Positions 1 through 6,885 of a DNA stretch of 64,000 nt are shown here, one piece after another. Within the stretch, counting starts at the first letter, position 1. Every line of letters begins with the position of its first letter. This DNA is from Aquisalinus luteolus. GTDB lineage: Bacteria > Pseudomonadota > Alphaproteobacteria > Caulobacterales > Parvularculaceae. Both the position numbers and the translations under genes were made by a program. The notes under the pieces are model-generated. The model had not been told where the DNA came from. It worked only from the letters and a program-made list of their open reading frames with translations, and ran no database searches. The DNA is taken from contig NZ_VCJR02000001.1 of NCBI RefSeq assembly GCF_009712425.2, positions 1,616,001 through 1,680,000 on the forward strand. Reading direction: 5' to 3'.

Positions 1-547
1 AGGCAATAATTTTCTGGATATCGAAAAACAAGGTTCCCTGAGTTTCGTCGGAAAACCCGTGAGGGCGACCAAGGGCATTCTTCTTGGAAACACCGGCTAT
101 TGAGAATGGCTGACAGGGGAAACCCGCAAGCAAAACATCGTGCTCGGGAATCAATGAAGGATCAGCCCCATACGGACGAATATCGCCCGCAAAGACATGA
201 TCATCACCATCCTGAAAATTGGCCCGGTATGTTTGCTGGCTGAACTTGTCCCATTCGCTTGTAAAGACACATTTGCCGCCAATACCCTCAAAACCAATGC
301 GCAACCCACCGATACCCGCAAAAAGATCAATGAACCTGAAGTCGGCGGCAGGCTTCAGCGGCAATTGCGGCTTCATGTCCGCTTCTACCTTCAGGACACG
401 CATATCCGGCAATGGAGCCTTTTGTTCGCCCAGATCATATCGTCTGATCTGACGCTCGGATTTGTCGAGCAACACAGCCGTTTCGGCAATGGTCAGTTCG
501 GCTTGCTCACGCAAACGGCGAAAGTCGGAGATGTCATTTGTTCTCAT
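1..547 (-). CDS. DNA (cytosine-5-)-methyltransferase, N-terminal part (runs off window)
   Basis: Transfers a methyl group from S-adenosylmethionine to C5 of cytosine in a specific DNA site. Translating the minus strand from the ATG at 547 gives about 182 residues before the window edge. Residues 1-45 look like a small helix-turn-helix ([20 protein letters not shown]). They are followed by the SAM-binding motif I ([16 protein letters not shown]) and motif IV with the catalytic Cys ([11 protein letters not shown]), then [18 protein letters not shown]. The remaining motifs and the target-recognition domain lie outside the window. A second ATG at 558 opens only a four-codon frame, so 547 is the start. 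The gene is visibly more AT-rich than its neighbours, which suggests a mobile restriction or solitary methylase module. A cognate endonuclease, if any, would be to the left. Family call is sure; target site is unknown. Confidence 0.93.
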   Translation of the reverse strand, partial: MRTNDISDFRRLREQAELTIAETAVLLDKSERQIRRYDLGEQKAPLPDMRVLKVEADMKPQLPLKPAADFRFIDLFAGIGGLRIGFEGIGGKCVFTSEWDKFSQQTYRANFQDGDDHVFAGDIRPYGADPSLIPEHDVLLAGFPCQPFSIAGVSKKNALGRPHGFSDETQGTLFFDIQKIIA

Positions 548-572
548 CTTGTTCTCATAACCTCTGGGAAGA

Positions 573-600
573 TTTATGACAAGATGTCCTGATTTGTCCC
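573..600 (-). promoter_or_regulatory. Candidate promoter with operator-like palindrome for the methyltransferase
   Basis: On the minus strand GGGACA (595-600) and CATAAA (573-578) are 16 bp apart, a weak -35/-10 pair about 26 bp upstream of the start codon. The spacer lies within an imperfect palindrome with outer arms GACAA (578-582) and TTGTC (594-598). A palindrome between the promoter hexamers is where an autorepressor would bind, and the methylase itself begins with a helix-turn-helix. Autoregulation is inference from this layout only. Confidence 0.3.
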
Positions 601-993
601 GCCTGCAAAAGATTCTTGTAGGGAAGTTATCCCCGCCCCTCGCACCGCCACCATACTCCCGTCCACGCGCCGGTGAGGATCGGCGCTGAGGGGATGGCTC
701 CCGCCGGTGACCTGCCGGCGGCCCGTCCCATCAGGTTCCGGATCGCATGAGAGGGTGTGCGCAAGCTTCGCATCGTCGGTCCGGGCGGTGTTCCGTGGTT
801 TAGCACTGCGGACCGGAGAGCCGCGTATCGGCCCGGCACCAGATCACCGCCGTGGGAGTGGGCTCTGCCCATACCTCTAGATATTCTGAAGGGCACCGCC
901 CCGCTTCCACGGGCCCCCTTTCATCGCGCTGGAGCGTTAGCGAAGGCGGATCGGTTAAACGCTCGCAGCCCATCGGCTGGCGGCGTATTCAGT
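601..993. other. Gene-free GC-rich stretch with strong stem potential
   Basis: No open frame here looks like a real protein on either strand. The DNA is rich in complementary GC blocks. The clearest is a hairpin at 778-814, where GGTCCG..GCGGTG pairs with CACTGC..GGACC around a 13-base loop; GGGCTCTGCCC (862-872) is another short palindrome. I compared it by eye with SRP RNA, RNase P RNA, tmRNA, 6S RNA and the TPP, FMN and cobalamin riboswitches and found none of their signature blocks. It may be an unassigned structured RNA or the decayed edge of a mobile element. Confidence 0.35.
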
Positions 994-1087
994 GCTTGCC
1001 CTTCGTGGGCCGCTGCGCGGCCACCTCAGGGTGAGGAGGAAAAAGCCTCATCCTGAGGTGCTCCGCAGGAGCCACGAAGGACGAGGC
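994..1087. repeat. Pair of inverted REP-like palindromic repeats
   Basis: Two copies of one palindromic element face each other. Copy B (1046-1087, plus strand) begins CCTCATCCTGAGGTGCTCC and ends CACGAAGGACGAGGC. Copy A (994-1036, minus strand) begins CCTCACCCTGAGGTGGCCG and ends CCCACGAAGGGCAAGC. They are separated by nine A/G-rich bases. The CCTCATCCTGAGG...CGAAGGACGAGG pattern is a dispersed intergenic repeat of many alphaproteobacterial genomes, comparable to REP/BIME units. Such pairs can stabilise mRNA ends or mark insertion-prone DNA; here they lie between two genes transcribed leftward. Confidence 0.75.
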
Positions 1088-1107
1088 GAGGCCAGAAAAA
1101 GAAAAGT

Positions 1108-1154
1108 CTCGCCAAGTGCCTGTATGGCACATTGTGCCTTACAGGCTTGGTGAG
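1108..1154. repeat. Long near-perfect hairpin
   Basis: CTCGCCAAG and GCCTGTATGGCACA on the left pair with TGTGCC, ACAGGC and TTGGTGAG on the right, around a two-base loop and with only small bulges. The stem covers most of 47 bases. No T-run follows on either strand, so it is not an ordinary intrinsic terminator. It could be a miniature element, a processing site or an attachment-type palindrome. Confidence 0.7.
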
Positions 1155-1159
1155 CAATC

Positions 1160-1246
1160 GTTTTACAGCCGCGAATTTGTCAAGGCTATAACCGCTTCGC
1201 GGCGCGGGCGCAGCCCGCGGCCTTGACTAACTCGTGGCTGTGAAAC
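1160..1246. repeat. Imperfect inverted repeat with GC-rich inner hairpin
   Basis: The left arm 1160-1185 (GTTTTACAGCC..TTGTCAAGGC) is complementary, with a few mismatches, to the right arm 1220-1246 (GCCTTGACTAA..GGCTGTGAAAC). The loop holds a second palindrome, CGCGGGCGCAGCCCGCG (1204-1220). The structure ends 17 bp from the stop codon of the leftward M14 gene. It resembles a non-autonomous miniature transposable element with long terminal inverted repeats, but no target duplication was recognised. Confidence 0.6.
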
Positions 1247-1262
1247 ACCCCGCAGCTCTCAC

Positions 1263-3911
1263 CTACCGCACCCGCGCCGGGGCCAGCACTACGGCGTTGG
1301 CGAGCAAGAGGTTCAGGCCGTTGAGATAGGCGCGGGTCGTCGGGCTCTGGGTGAAGCCGATGACGAGGCCGTCGCCCTGACGCTGCGCCATCACAAACGG
1401 CTTGTAGGCGAGCTGCGCGCGGTTCTCTTCCCACAGATAGCCGCTGAGCAGCATGTCGTCGGCCTGCGCGAAACGGAACACGTTCGTGCCGTCGCCATCG
1501 TTCAGCGGGCGGTAAATGTCGGCGCCGGTCACCAGCACGTTGGCGCCGTCATAGCCCGCCGCCAGCCAGTGATCGGTGTTGGCGACGGCGCGCAGGATGA
1601 CGCCCGGCACGTCCTCCGGCCGCTCCTGCGTGTTCCTGATCTGCGCCTCATAGGCTTCGTCGGAGTCGAGGATCGTGCCCGGGGCGCGGCTGCCTTCCGC
1701 GTCTTCCTTGCGCTTCTCTTCGTCCTCGGTTGCGGCATATTCCAGCTTGGTCGAGAGCAGGCCGTAATCCTCGCTCGCCAGCATGCTGACGCTGCCGGAG
1801 ATAGCAACGAGCACGCCGCCATTGCGCACAAAGGTCTTGATCGCATCGGCCCGGCCTATCTCACCGGCAAGGCCGCCATAATTGTCCGGCAGGATCAATA
1901 CATCGTACTCGGACAGATCGGCCCGCGCCAGGCTCGACGCCCTGATCGGCGTCACCGGCAGGCCGAGGTCGCGCTCCAGCACGAAGCGGGTGTTCCCGGC
2001 GGAGGTGGCGTCGGTCCCCTCGCCCCACGCCATCGCGATGCGCGGCGCTGTCATCGTGGCGAAGGCAGAGCTGCCGAAGTTCGGGCCGTCCTCGACCCAG
2101 CTGTCGTTCATCGGCACCAGTTCCGCGCCGATGCGCTCGGCCATGCCGCGCAGCTTTGCTGCCATGTCGCCGGGATTGCCCGCTGCCGGGAACACGACCG
2201 TGCCAGCAGGGAAAACGCGCCCGTCCTTGGTGAACGGCTCGTCCGTCGTCCGGCCTTGCAGCCCAGCCCTGAGCGCGGCGATGACCAGCCGTGCCTGCCC
2301 GCTATCGGTCCACGGCACGATCTGGCCGTAGGAGCCGCCGGGTGTGGTCATCGCAGGGATCGGATCGTCCGCCGAAACCGCCGTCGCCGACCCCAGCGCC
2401 ACCGTCGCGCACTGGCGCGCCTCGACGCCGTCCATCAGCGGCAGCGACCATGCGGTAACATCGTAGAGCTCGTGCCCGAGGTCCCGCTCGCGGCGGCTTT
2501 CCTGCTCCTCGACAAAGTCAGGCGGCAGGTCCGTCGACGGGCTGAGCAGCGTACGGATCAGGCGGCCCTGTGGCTGGGCGCCATCGACGATCAGCGCGCC
2601 CGCGTCATAGGCTGCGCCACAATGGCGGCTGCCCGCCGGTGCCCGCTGCACCTCGATGCCCTGCGCCACCAGCCGCCTGGCAAGGCTTTCGGCCTCATAC
2701 CGCCCGCTCGACAGATCGAAGACATAATAGCGCTCGGCCCCCGAGGCCTCGCTGATCGCGGAGCGGCGATAGGCCCCGTAATCGCGCAGGAAGTCTTCCT
2801 TGTTGCGCGCCACGGTTTCCAGTGTCGCCAGTGAGGAGAGAACATTGTTCCGTACACCCTCAGCATAGGTCAGCTCGGTCCCGTCCCGCCGCTGCCAGAC
2901 GAGGCCGCGCGGCGATGCCTGCTCGAAGGTCATGGCGACTGCGCCGTTCAGCGTCGGCCACATATCCCCGTACCCGGGATAGAAGGCATCATAGACCTCC
3001 CGGGTGAAATAAGGCACGCCGAACTCATCGAAGTAGCGGGCCATGTTCTGGCCGAGGCGAACCTGCGTCGCGCGCTGGTCATCGGTGATGTTGGGGTTGA
3101 ACGGGTCAGCCGACGGCGGGAAGAAGTAGGTCGAATCCCCGCTCATCTCGTGGCTGTCGACATAGACGACCGGATGCCATTCCAGCACCGCGGCGACCTT
3201 GCCCTTCGTTTCCGGCTGGGTCATCGCGAACCAGTCGCGGTTGAGATCGAACATGTAGTGATTATAGCGCCCGCGCGGCCATGGCTGGTCATGCTCCGCC
3301 GCATAGCGGTCGCCCTGCGCTTCAAGGCCTCGGGTGGAGATGAAGCTCTGCACAAAGCGATTGCGCCCGTCCGGGTTCTGGGCCGGGTCGATGATCACGA
3401 TCGTGTTGTCAAGAATGGTATCGACCAGCGCGTTCCCTTCGGCGGCAAGCAGGTGATAGGCCATGAAGACGCCGCTGTCGGGCGGCGTGATCTCGTCGCC
3501 ATGGACACCATAGGACAGCCAGACGACGGCTGGCGTCTCGTCCAGTTGCGAGTCCGACAGCGCTTCACCGGACGCCAGTGTCGACAGGTCAGCCTGGATA
3601 TCCTCGAGCCGCTGCATGTTCTCCGGCGAGGAAATGATCGCATAGGTCAGATCGCGGCCCTGCCAGGTCTCGCCATAGGATCGGACCTGCATGCGGGTTG
3701 GATCGGCTGCCGCCAGCGCCTCGAAATACTCCACGATCTCGGACGGCGTGGTAAGCTCCTCGCCATGGTCATGACCGATGACCGCTTCCAGGGTAGGAAT
3801 GTTGTCGCTGTAGTCAGCCGAAGGGTAGGTCTGCGCTGCAGCTGTGGTGGCAAGACTTGTTGAGAGGCTGGCGGCGCAAGCCATGCCAGCGAAAAATCTG
3901 ATCAGGTGCAT
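1263..3911 (-). CDS. Secreted M14-family zinc carboxypeptidase-like protein
   Basis: Predicted periplasmic or secreted metallopeptidase of 882 residues. The start at 3911 is chosen because GGAG lies seven bases upstream and the protein then opens with a signal peptide (MHLIRFFAGMACAASLSTSL..AAAQ). The zinc ligands of the M14 fold are visible: H137 and E140 in SYGVHGDE and H254 in VDSHEMSG, with substrate-binding arginines in NPDGRNRF and DLNRDW. The catalytic Glu may be in MTFEQASPRG. Residues 500-880 form a further region lacking M14 motifs, with LILPDNYGGL and a late GxVIGFTQSPTTRAYL segment resembling the glutamine-amidotransferase-like tail of other large M14 proteins. It stands alone, divergent from the CBS gene. 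Probable role is degradation of exogenous peptides or cell-wall peptides; the substrate cannot be read from sequence. Confidence 0.88.
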   Translation of the reverse strand: MHLIRFFAGMACAASLSTSLATTAAAQTYPSADYSDNIPTLEAVIGHDHGEELTTPSEIVEYFEALAAADPTRMQVRSYGETWQGRDLTYAIISSPENMQRLEDIQADLSTLASGEALSDSQLDETPAVVWLSYGVHGDEITPPDSGVFMAYHLLAAEGNALVDTILDNTIVIIDPAQNPDGRNRFVQSFISTRGLEAQGDRYAAEHDQPWPRGRYNHYMFDLNRDWFAMTQPETKGKVAAVLEWHPVVYVDSHEMSGDSTYFFPPSADPFNPNITDDQRATQVRLGQNMARYFDEFGVPYFTREVYDAFYPGYGDMWPTLNGAVAMTFEQASPRGLVWQRRDGTELTYAEGVRNNVLSSLATLETVARNKEDFLRDYGAYRRSAISEASGAERYYVFDLSSGRYEAESLARRLVAQGIEVQRAPAGSRHCGAAYDAGALIVDGAQPQGRLIRTLLSPSTDLPPDFVEEQESRRERDLGHELYDVTAWSLPLMDGVEARQCATVALGSATAVSADDPIPAMTTPGGSYGQIVPWTDSGQARLVIAALRAGLQGRTTDEPFTKDGRVFPAGTVVFPAAGNPGDMAAKLRGMAERIGAELVPMNDSWVEDGPNFGSSAFATMTAPRIAMAWGEGTDATSAGNTRFVLERDLGLPVTPIRASSLARADLSEYDVLILPDNYGGLAGEIGRADAIKTFVRNGGVLVAISGSVSMLASEDYGLLSTKLEYAATEDEEKRKEDAEGSRAPGTILDSDEAYEAQIRNTQERPEDVPGVILRAVANTDHWLAAGYDGANVLVTGADIYRPLNDGDGTNVFRFAQADDMLLSGYLWEENRAQLAYKPFVMAQRQGDGLVIGFTQSPTTRAYLNGLNLLLANAVVLAPARVR

Positions 3912-4221
3912 AGATACTCCAAGCTGTTCCAACGGCTAATCCTGAGAAACGGTCCGCATGACCCGGACCGATACGCCGCCACCCCGTAAAGGAATCACCC
4001 TGTTTTTATGGAGTTTTTCGGTGACACGATAAAGAAAAACATGAAAACGCGCCTGAGGCCAAACGGTATTTCACGAATCTTCGCATCCCTTGTGGCGACC
4101 GAAAATCGCGCCTTTGTTCCCCGCCGTGGCACAAATTGGCGTCCTTCCGCTGGCCGCTTGCGCGAACTTCCCCGTGTGTTACGCCATTCCCATCACAAAG
4201 CCACAAAGGAAGGTCCTCGCG
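3912..4221. other. Divergent intergenic region, M14 peptidase / CBS
   Basis: About 310 bp between two divergent genes. It must hold both promoters. An open frame in phase with CBS extends upstream to 4090 but has no family similarity and starts without a ribosome binding site, so I treat it as untranslated. I see no riboswitch; in particular no SAM-II-like block precedes the sulfur genes. Confidence 0.4.
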
Positions 4222-5607
4222 ATGACGGAAACGGAATTCGGCCCGGTCTATGACAACGTGCTCGAAGGCATCGGCAAGACGCCGCTGGTCAAGGTCTCCG
4301 CCATCGATACCGGCCCGTGCGAGCTTTACCTGAAGCTGGAGAGCCAGAACCCGGGCGGATCGATCAAGGACAGGATCGGCATCGCGATGATCGAGGCGGC
4401 GGAGGCCGATGGCCGGCTGAAGCCCGGCGGCGCGATCGTCGAGGCGACCGCGGGCAATACCGGCCTCGCCCTTGCACTGGTGGCAGCCCGCAAGGGGTAT
4501 TCCCTGACCATCGTCGTGCCCGACAAGATGGCGCAGGAAAAGATCTTCCACCTCAAGGCTCTCGGCGCGAAAGTGCAGCTGACCCGTTCCGATGTCGGCA
4601 AGGGGCACCCGGACTATTATCAGGATGTCGCCGCCCGTATCGCGGAGGAGACCGGCGCCTTTTACGTCAACCAGTTCGCCAATGCGGCAAACCCGAAAGC
4701 CCATGAGGAACTGACCGGACCGGAAATCTGGGGCCAGATGAATCACGATGTCGATGCGGTCATCGCCGGTGTGGGTTCCGGTGGCACCATCACCGGCCTG
4801 TCGCGATACTTCGCCCGTGTCTCGCCAGATACGGAATGCATTCTCGCCGACCCAAAAGGCTCCATACTGACGGATTACGTCAATACAGGACAGATCCCGA
4901 ACGAGGTCGGCTCCTGGCTTGTCGAAGGCATCGGCGAGGATTTCATCCCTGATACCTGCGACCTGTCCAAGGTACACAAAGCCTATTCGATTACCGACGT
5001 GGAGAGCTTCGAGGCAGCGCGGGAGCTGCTGCGCAAGGAGGGCATCCTCGGCGGATCATCGTCGGGCACGCTGTTCGCGACTGCGCTGAAATATTGCCGT
5101 GAGCAAACCGAGAAGAAGCGCATCGTCGCCTTCGTCTGCGACCGCGGCGACAAGTACCTGTCGAAGATGTTCAACGACCACTGGATGTACGACAATGGTT
5201 TCATCAAGCGCCCACCGGCAAATGACCTGACCGACCTCATCTCCCGCCGCCATTCAGAACAGGCGACGATCACCTGCAAGCCGGGCGACACGCTGATGCA
5301 GGCCTATGGCCGGATGAAGCTTTATGATATTTCGCAGCTGCCAGTGCTGGAGGATGGCCAGATTGTCGGCCTGCTCGACGAGGAAGACCTGCTGTTCTCC
5401 GTCGTCCGCGACAAGGACCGGTTCCGCTATCCGGTCTCCTCGGCCATGACCGACCGTGTAGAGACGATTGATGCCAAGGCATCGCAGGAGGACCTGTTGC
5501 CGATCTTCGCCAAGGGCCGCGTCGCGGTCGTGTGTAAGAATGGCACATTCGAGGGGCTGATCACCCGGTCAGATCTCCTCTCCTATCTCCGCCTGCAGAT
5601 TTCCTGA
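4222..5607 (+). CDS. Cystathionine beta-synthase with C-terminal CBS domain pair
   Basis: PLP enzyme that condenses homocysteine with serine (or cysteine-synthase-like substrates) to cystathionine, the first step of reverse transsulfuration. It has 461 residues from the ATG at 4222, which is preceded by AAGGAAGG. The PLP lysine is K49 in SQNPGGSIKDRIG; the phosphate-binding glycine loop is GVGSGGTITG, and the family signature GGSSSGT is present. Residues about 345-461 are two CBS motifs (a Bateman module), which in related enzymes binds adenosyl ligands and tunes activity. The domain order fits cystathionine beta-synthase better than CysK/CysM, which lack the tail. A PLP gamma-lyase gene follows after 13 bp, so the two form a transsulfuration operon. 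Confidence 0.9.
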   Translation: MTETEFGPVYDNVLEGIGKTPLVKVSAIDTGPCELYLKLESQNPGGSIKDRIGIAMIEAAEADGRLKPGGAIVEATAGNTGLALALVAARKGYSLTIVVPDKMAQEKIFHLKALGAKVQLTRSDVGKGHPDYYQDVAARIAEETGAFYVNQFANAANPKAHEELTGPEIWGQMNHDVDAVIAGVGSGGTITGLSRYFARVSPDTECILADPKGSILTDYVNTGQIPNEVGSWLVEGIGEDFIPDTCDLSKVHKAYSITDVESFEAARELLRKEGILGGSSSGTLFATALKYCREQTEKKRIVAFVCDRGDKYLSKMFNDHWMYDNGFIKRPPANDLTDLISRRHSEQATITCKPGDTLMQAYGRMKLYDISQLPVLEDGQIVGLLDEEDLLFSVVRDKDRFRYPVSSAMTDRVETIDAKASQEDLLPIFAKGRVAVVCKNGTFEGLITRSDLLSYLRLQIS

Positions 5608-5620
5608 TTGGGAGCCAACC

Positions 5621-6787
5621 ATGTCCGAGAAGAAAAACCGCCCGTCCTTTGCCACCCGCGTCATCCATGGCGGCCAGCAGCACGACCCGACGACCGGCGC
5701 CGTGATGCAGCCGATCTACCAGACCTCGACCTACGCGCAGGAAAGCCCGGGCAAGCACAAGGGTTTCGTCTATGCCCGCGGTCACAACCCGACACGATTT
5801 GCCTATGAACGCTGCATCGCCGACCTCGAAAACGGCACGCGCGGCTTTGCCTTCGCCTCCGGCATGGGCGCAATCTCGACCATGCTGGAAATGTTCCCGG
5901 CAGGCAGCCACATCATCGCCACGGACGATGTCTATGGCGGTACATTCCGCCTGTTCGAGCGTGTGCGGAAGGACTCTGCCAATACATCCTTCTCCTATGT
6001 CGATTTGACCAATCCGGAAAGTCTTCGCGATGCGATCAGGCCGGAAACGAAGCTGATCTGGATCGAGACACCGACCAATCCGCTTCTGAAGGTCATCGAC
6101 ATCGAGGCCGTGGTGAAGATCGCGCATGAGGCGGGCGTGACCGTCGGTGTCGACAACACCTTCGCCTCGCCCTATTGCCAACGCCCGCTCGACCTTGGCG
6201 CGGATATTGTCATGCATTCGGCGACCAAGTTCCTCAACGGCCATTCCGATGTCGTCGCCGGCGTGCTGGTGGTCAAGGATGACGAGCGCGCCGAAAAGCT
6301 CGCTTTTCTGCAAAACTCCGTCGGCGCGCAGCTCGGCCCGCAGGACTCCTTCCTGGCTCTGCGCGGGGTCAAGACGCTGGCCCTTCGCATGGAACGCCAC
6401 TGCCAGTCTGGCCTTCGTATCGCCGAATGGCTGGAGGCGCACCCGGCGGTCGAGCAAGTGCTGCATCCGGGCCTGGAAAGCCACCCACAACACGCCATCG
6501 CCACGAAACAGATGGATGGCTTCGGCGGCATGATCACGATCTACCTGAAAGGCGGGCTCGAGGCGTCACGTACCTTCCTTGAGCGTGTACGGATTTTCAC
6601 TCTTGCCGAAAGCCTTGGCGGGGTGGAAAGCCTGATCGAGCATCCGGCGATCATGACCCATGCATCGATCCCGAAGGAACGGCGCGAGGAAATGGGCATC
6701 GCCGATGGCCTCGTACGCATCTCCGTCGGAGTCGAGGATTGCGACGACCTGATTGGTGATCTCGAACAGGCACTTGAAGGCCTCTGA
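5621..6787 (+). CDS. Cystathionine gamma-lyase / Cys-Met metabolism PLP enzyme
   Basis: Member of the Cys/Met-metabolism PLP family of 388 residues, full length. The PLP lysine is K203 in HSATKFLNGHSDVVAG, and the tyrosine/arginine phosphate-binding region YARGHNPTRFAYE is near residue 50. Family members include cystathionine gamma-lyase, gamma-synthase and methionine gamma-lyase, and sequence alone separates them poorly. Lying 13 bp downstream of a cystathionine beta-synthase, and probably co-transcribed, it most likely cleaves cystathionine to cysteine, 2-oxobutyrate and ammonia. The ribosome binding site is the GGGAG just after the CBS stop codon. Confident in the family, less so in the exact reaction. 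Confidence 0.88.
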   Translation: MSEKKNRPSFATRVIHGGQQHDPTTGAVMQPIYQTSTYAQESPGKHKGFVYARGHNPTRFAYERCIADLENGTRGFAFASGMGAISTMLEMFPAGSHIIATDDVYGGTFRLFERVRKDSANTSFSYVDLTNPESLRDAIRPETKLIWIETPTNPLLKVIDIEAVVKIAHEAGVTVGVDNTFASPYCQRPLDLGADIVMHSATKFLNGHSDVVAGVLVVKDDERAEKLAFLQNSVGAQLGPQDSFLALRGVKTLALRMERHCQSGLRIAEWLEAHPAVEQVLHPGLESHPQHAIATKQMDGFGGMITIYLKGGLEASRTFLERVRIFTLAESLGGVESLIEHPAIMTHASIPKERREEMGIADGLVRISVGVEDCDDLIGDLEQALEGL

Positions 6788-6885
6788 GAGCACCACATCA
6801 CGAAAGTGGCAGAAATTATCGCCATGAACGAAACCCGACCTAAGTGTCTTGCGTAGATACAACAAGCAACCAGGTGGGGAACGTC

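Noticed and set aside
627-896. 89-codon frame on the minus strand in the left intergenic region
   Set aside because: Arg/Pro/Gly-rich low-complexity translation of GC-rich hairpin DNA, with no ribosome binding site.
640-930. 6S, SRP, RNase P, tmRNA or riboswitch assignment
   Set aside because: None of the signature sequence blocks of these RNAs could be found on either strand.
4090-4221. N-terminal extension of cystathionine beta-synthase
   Set aside because: Non-homologous residues, no ribosome binding site, and a strong AAGGAAGG site before the ATG at 4222.
6844-6885. Upstream ATG for the first TBDR
   Set aside because: It would place 14 polar residues before the signal peptide; the GTG at 6886 has a good ribosome binding site.
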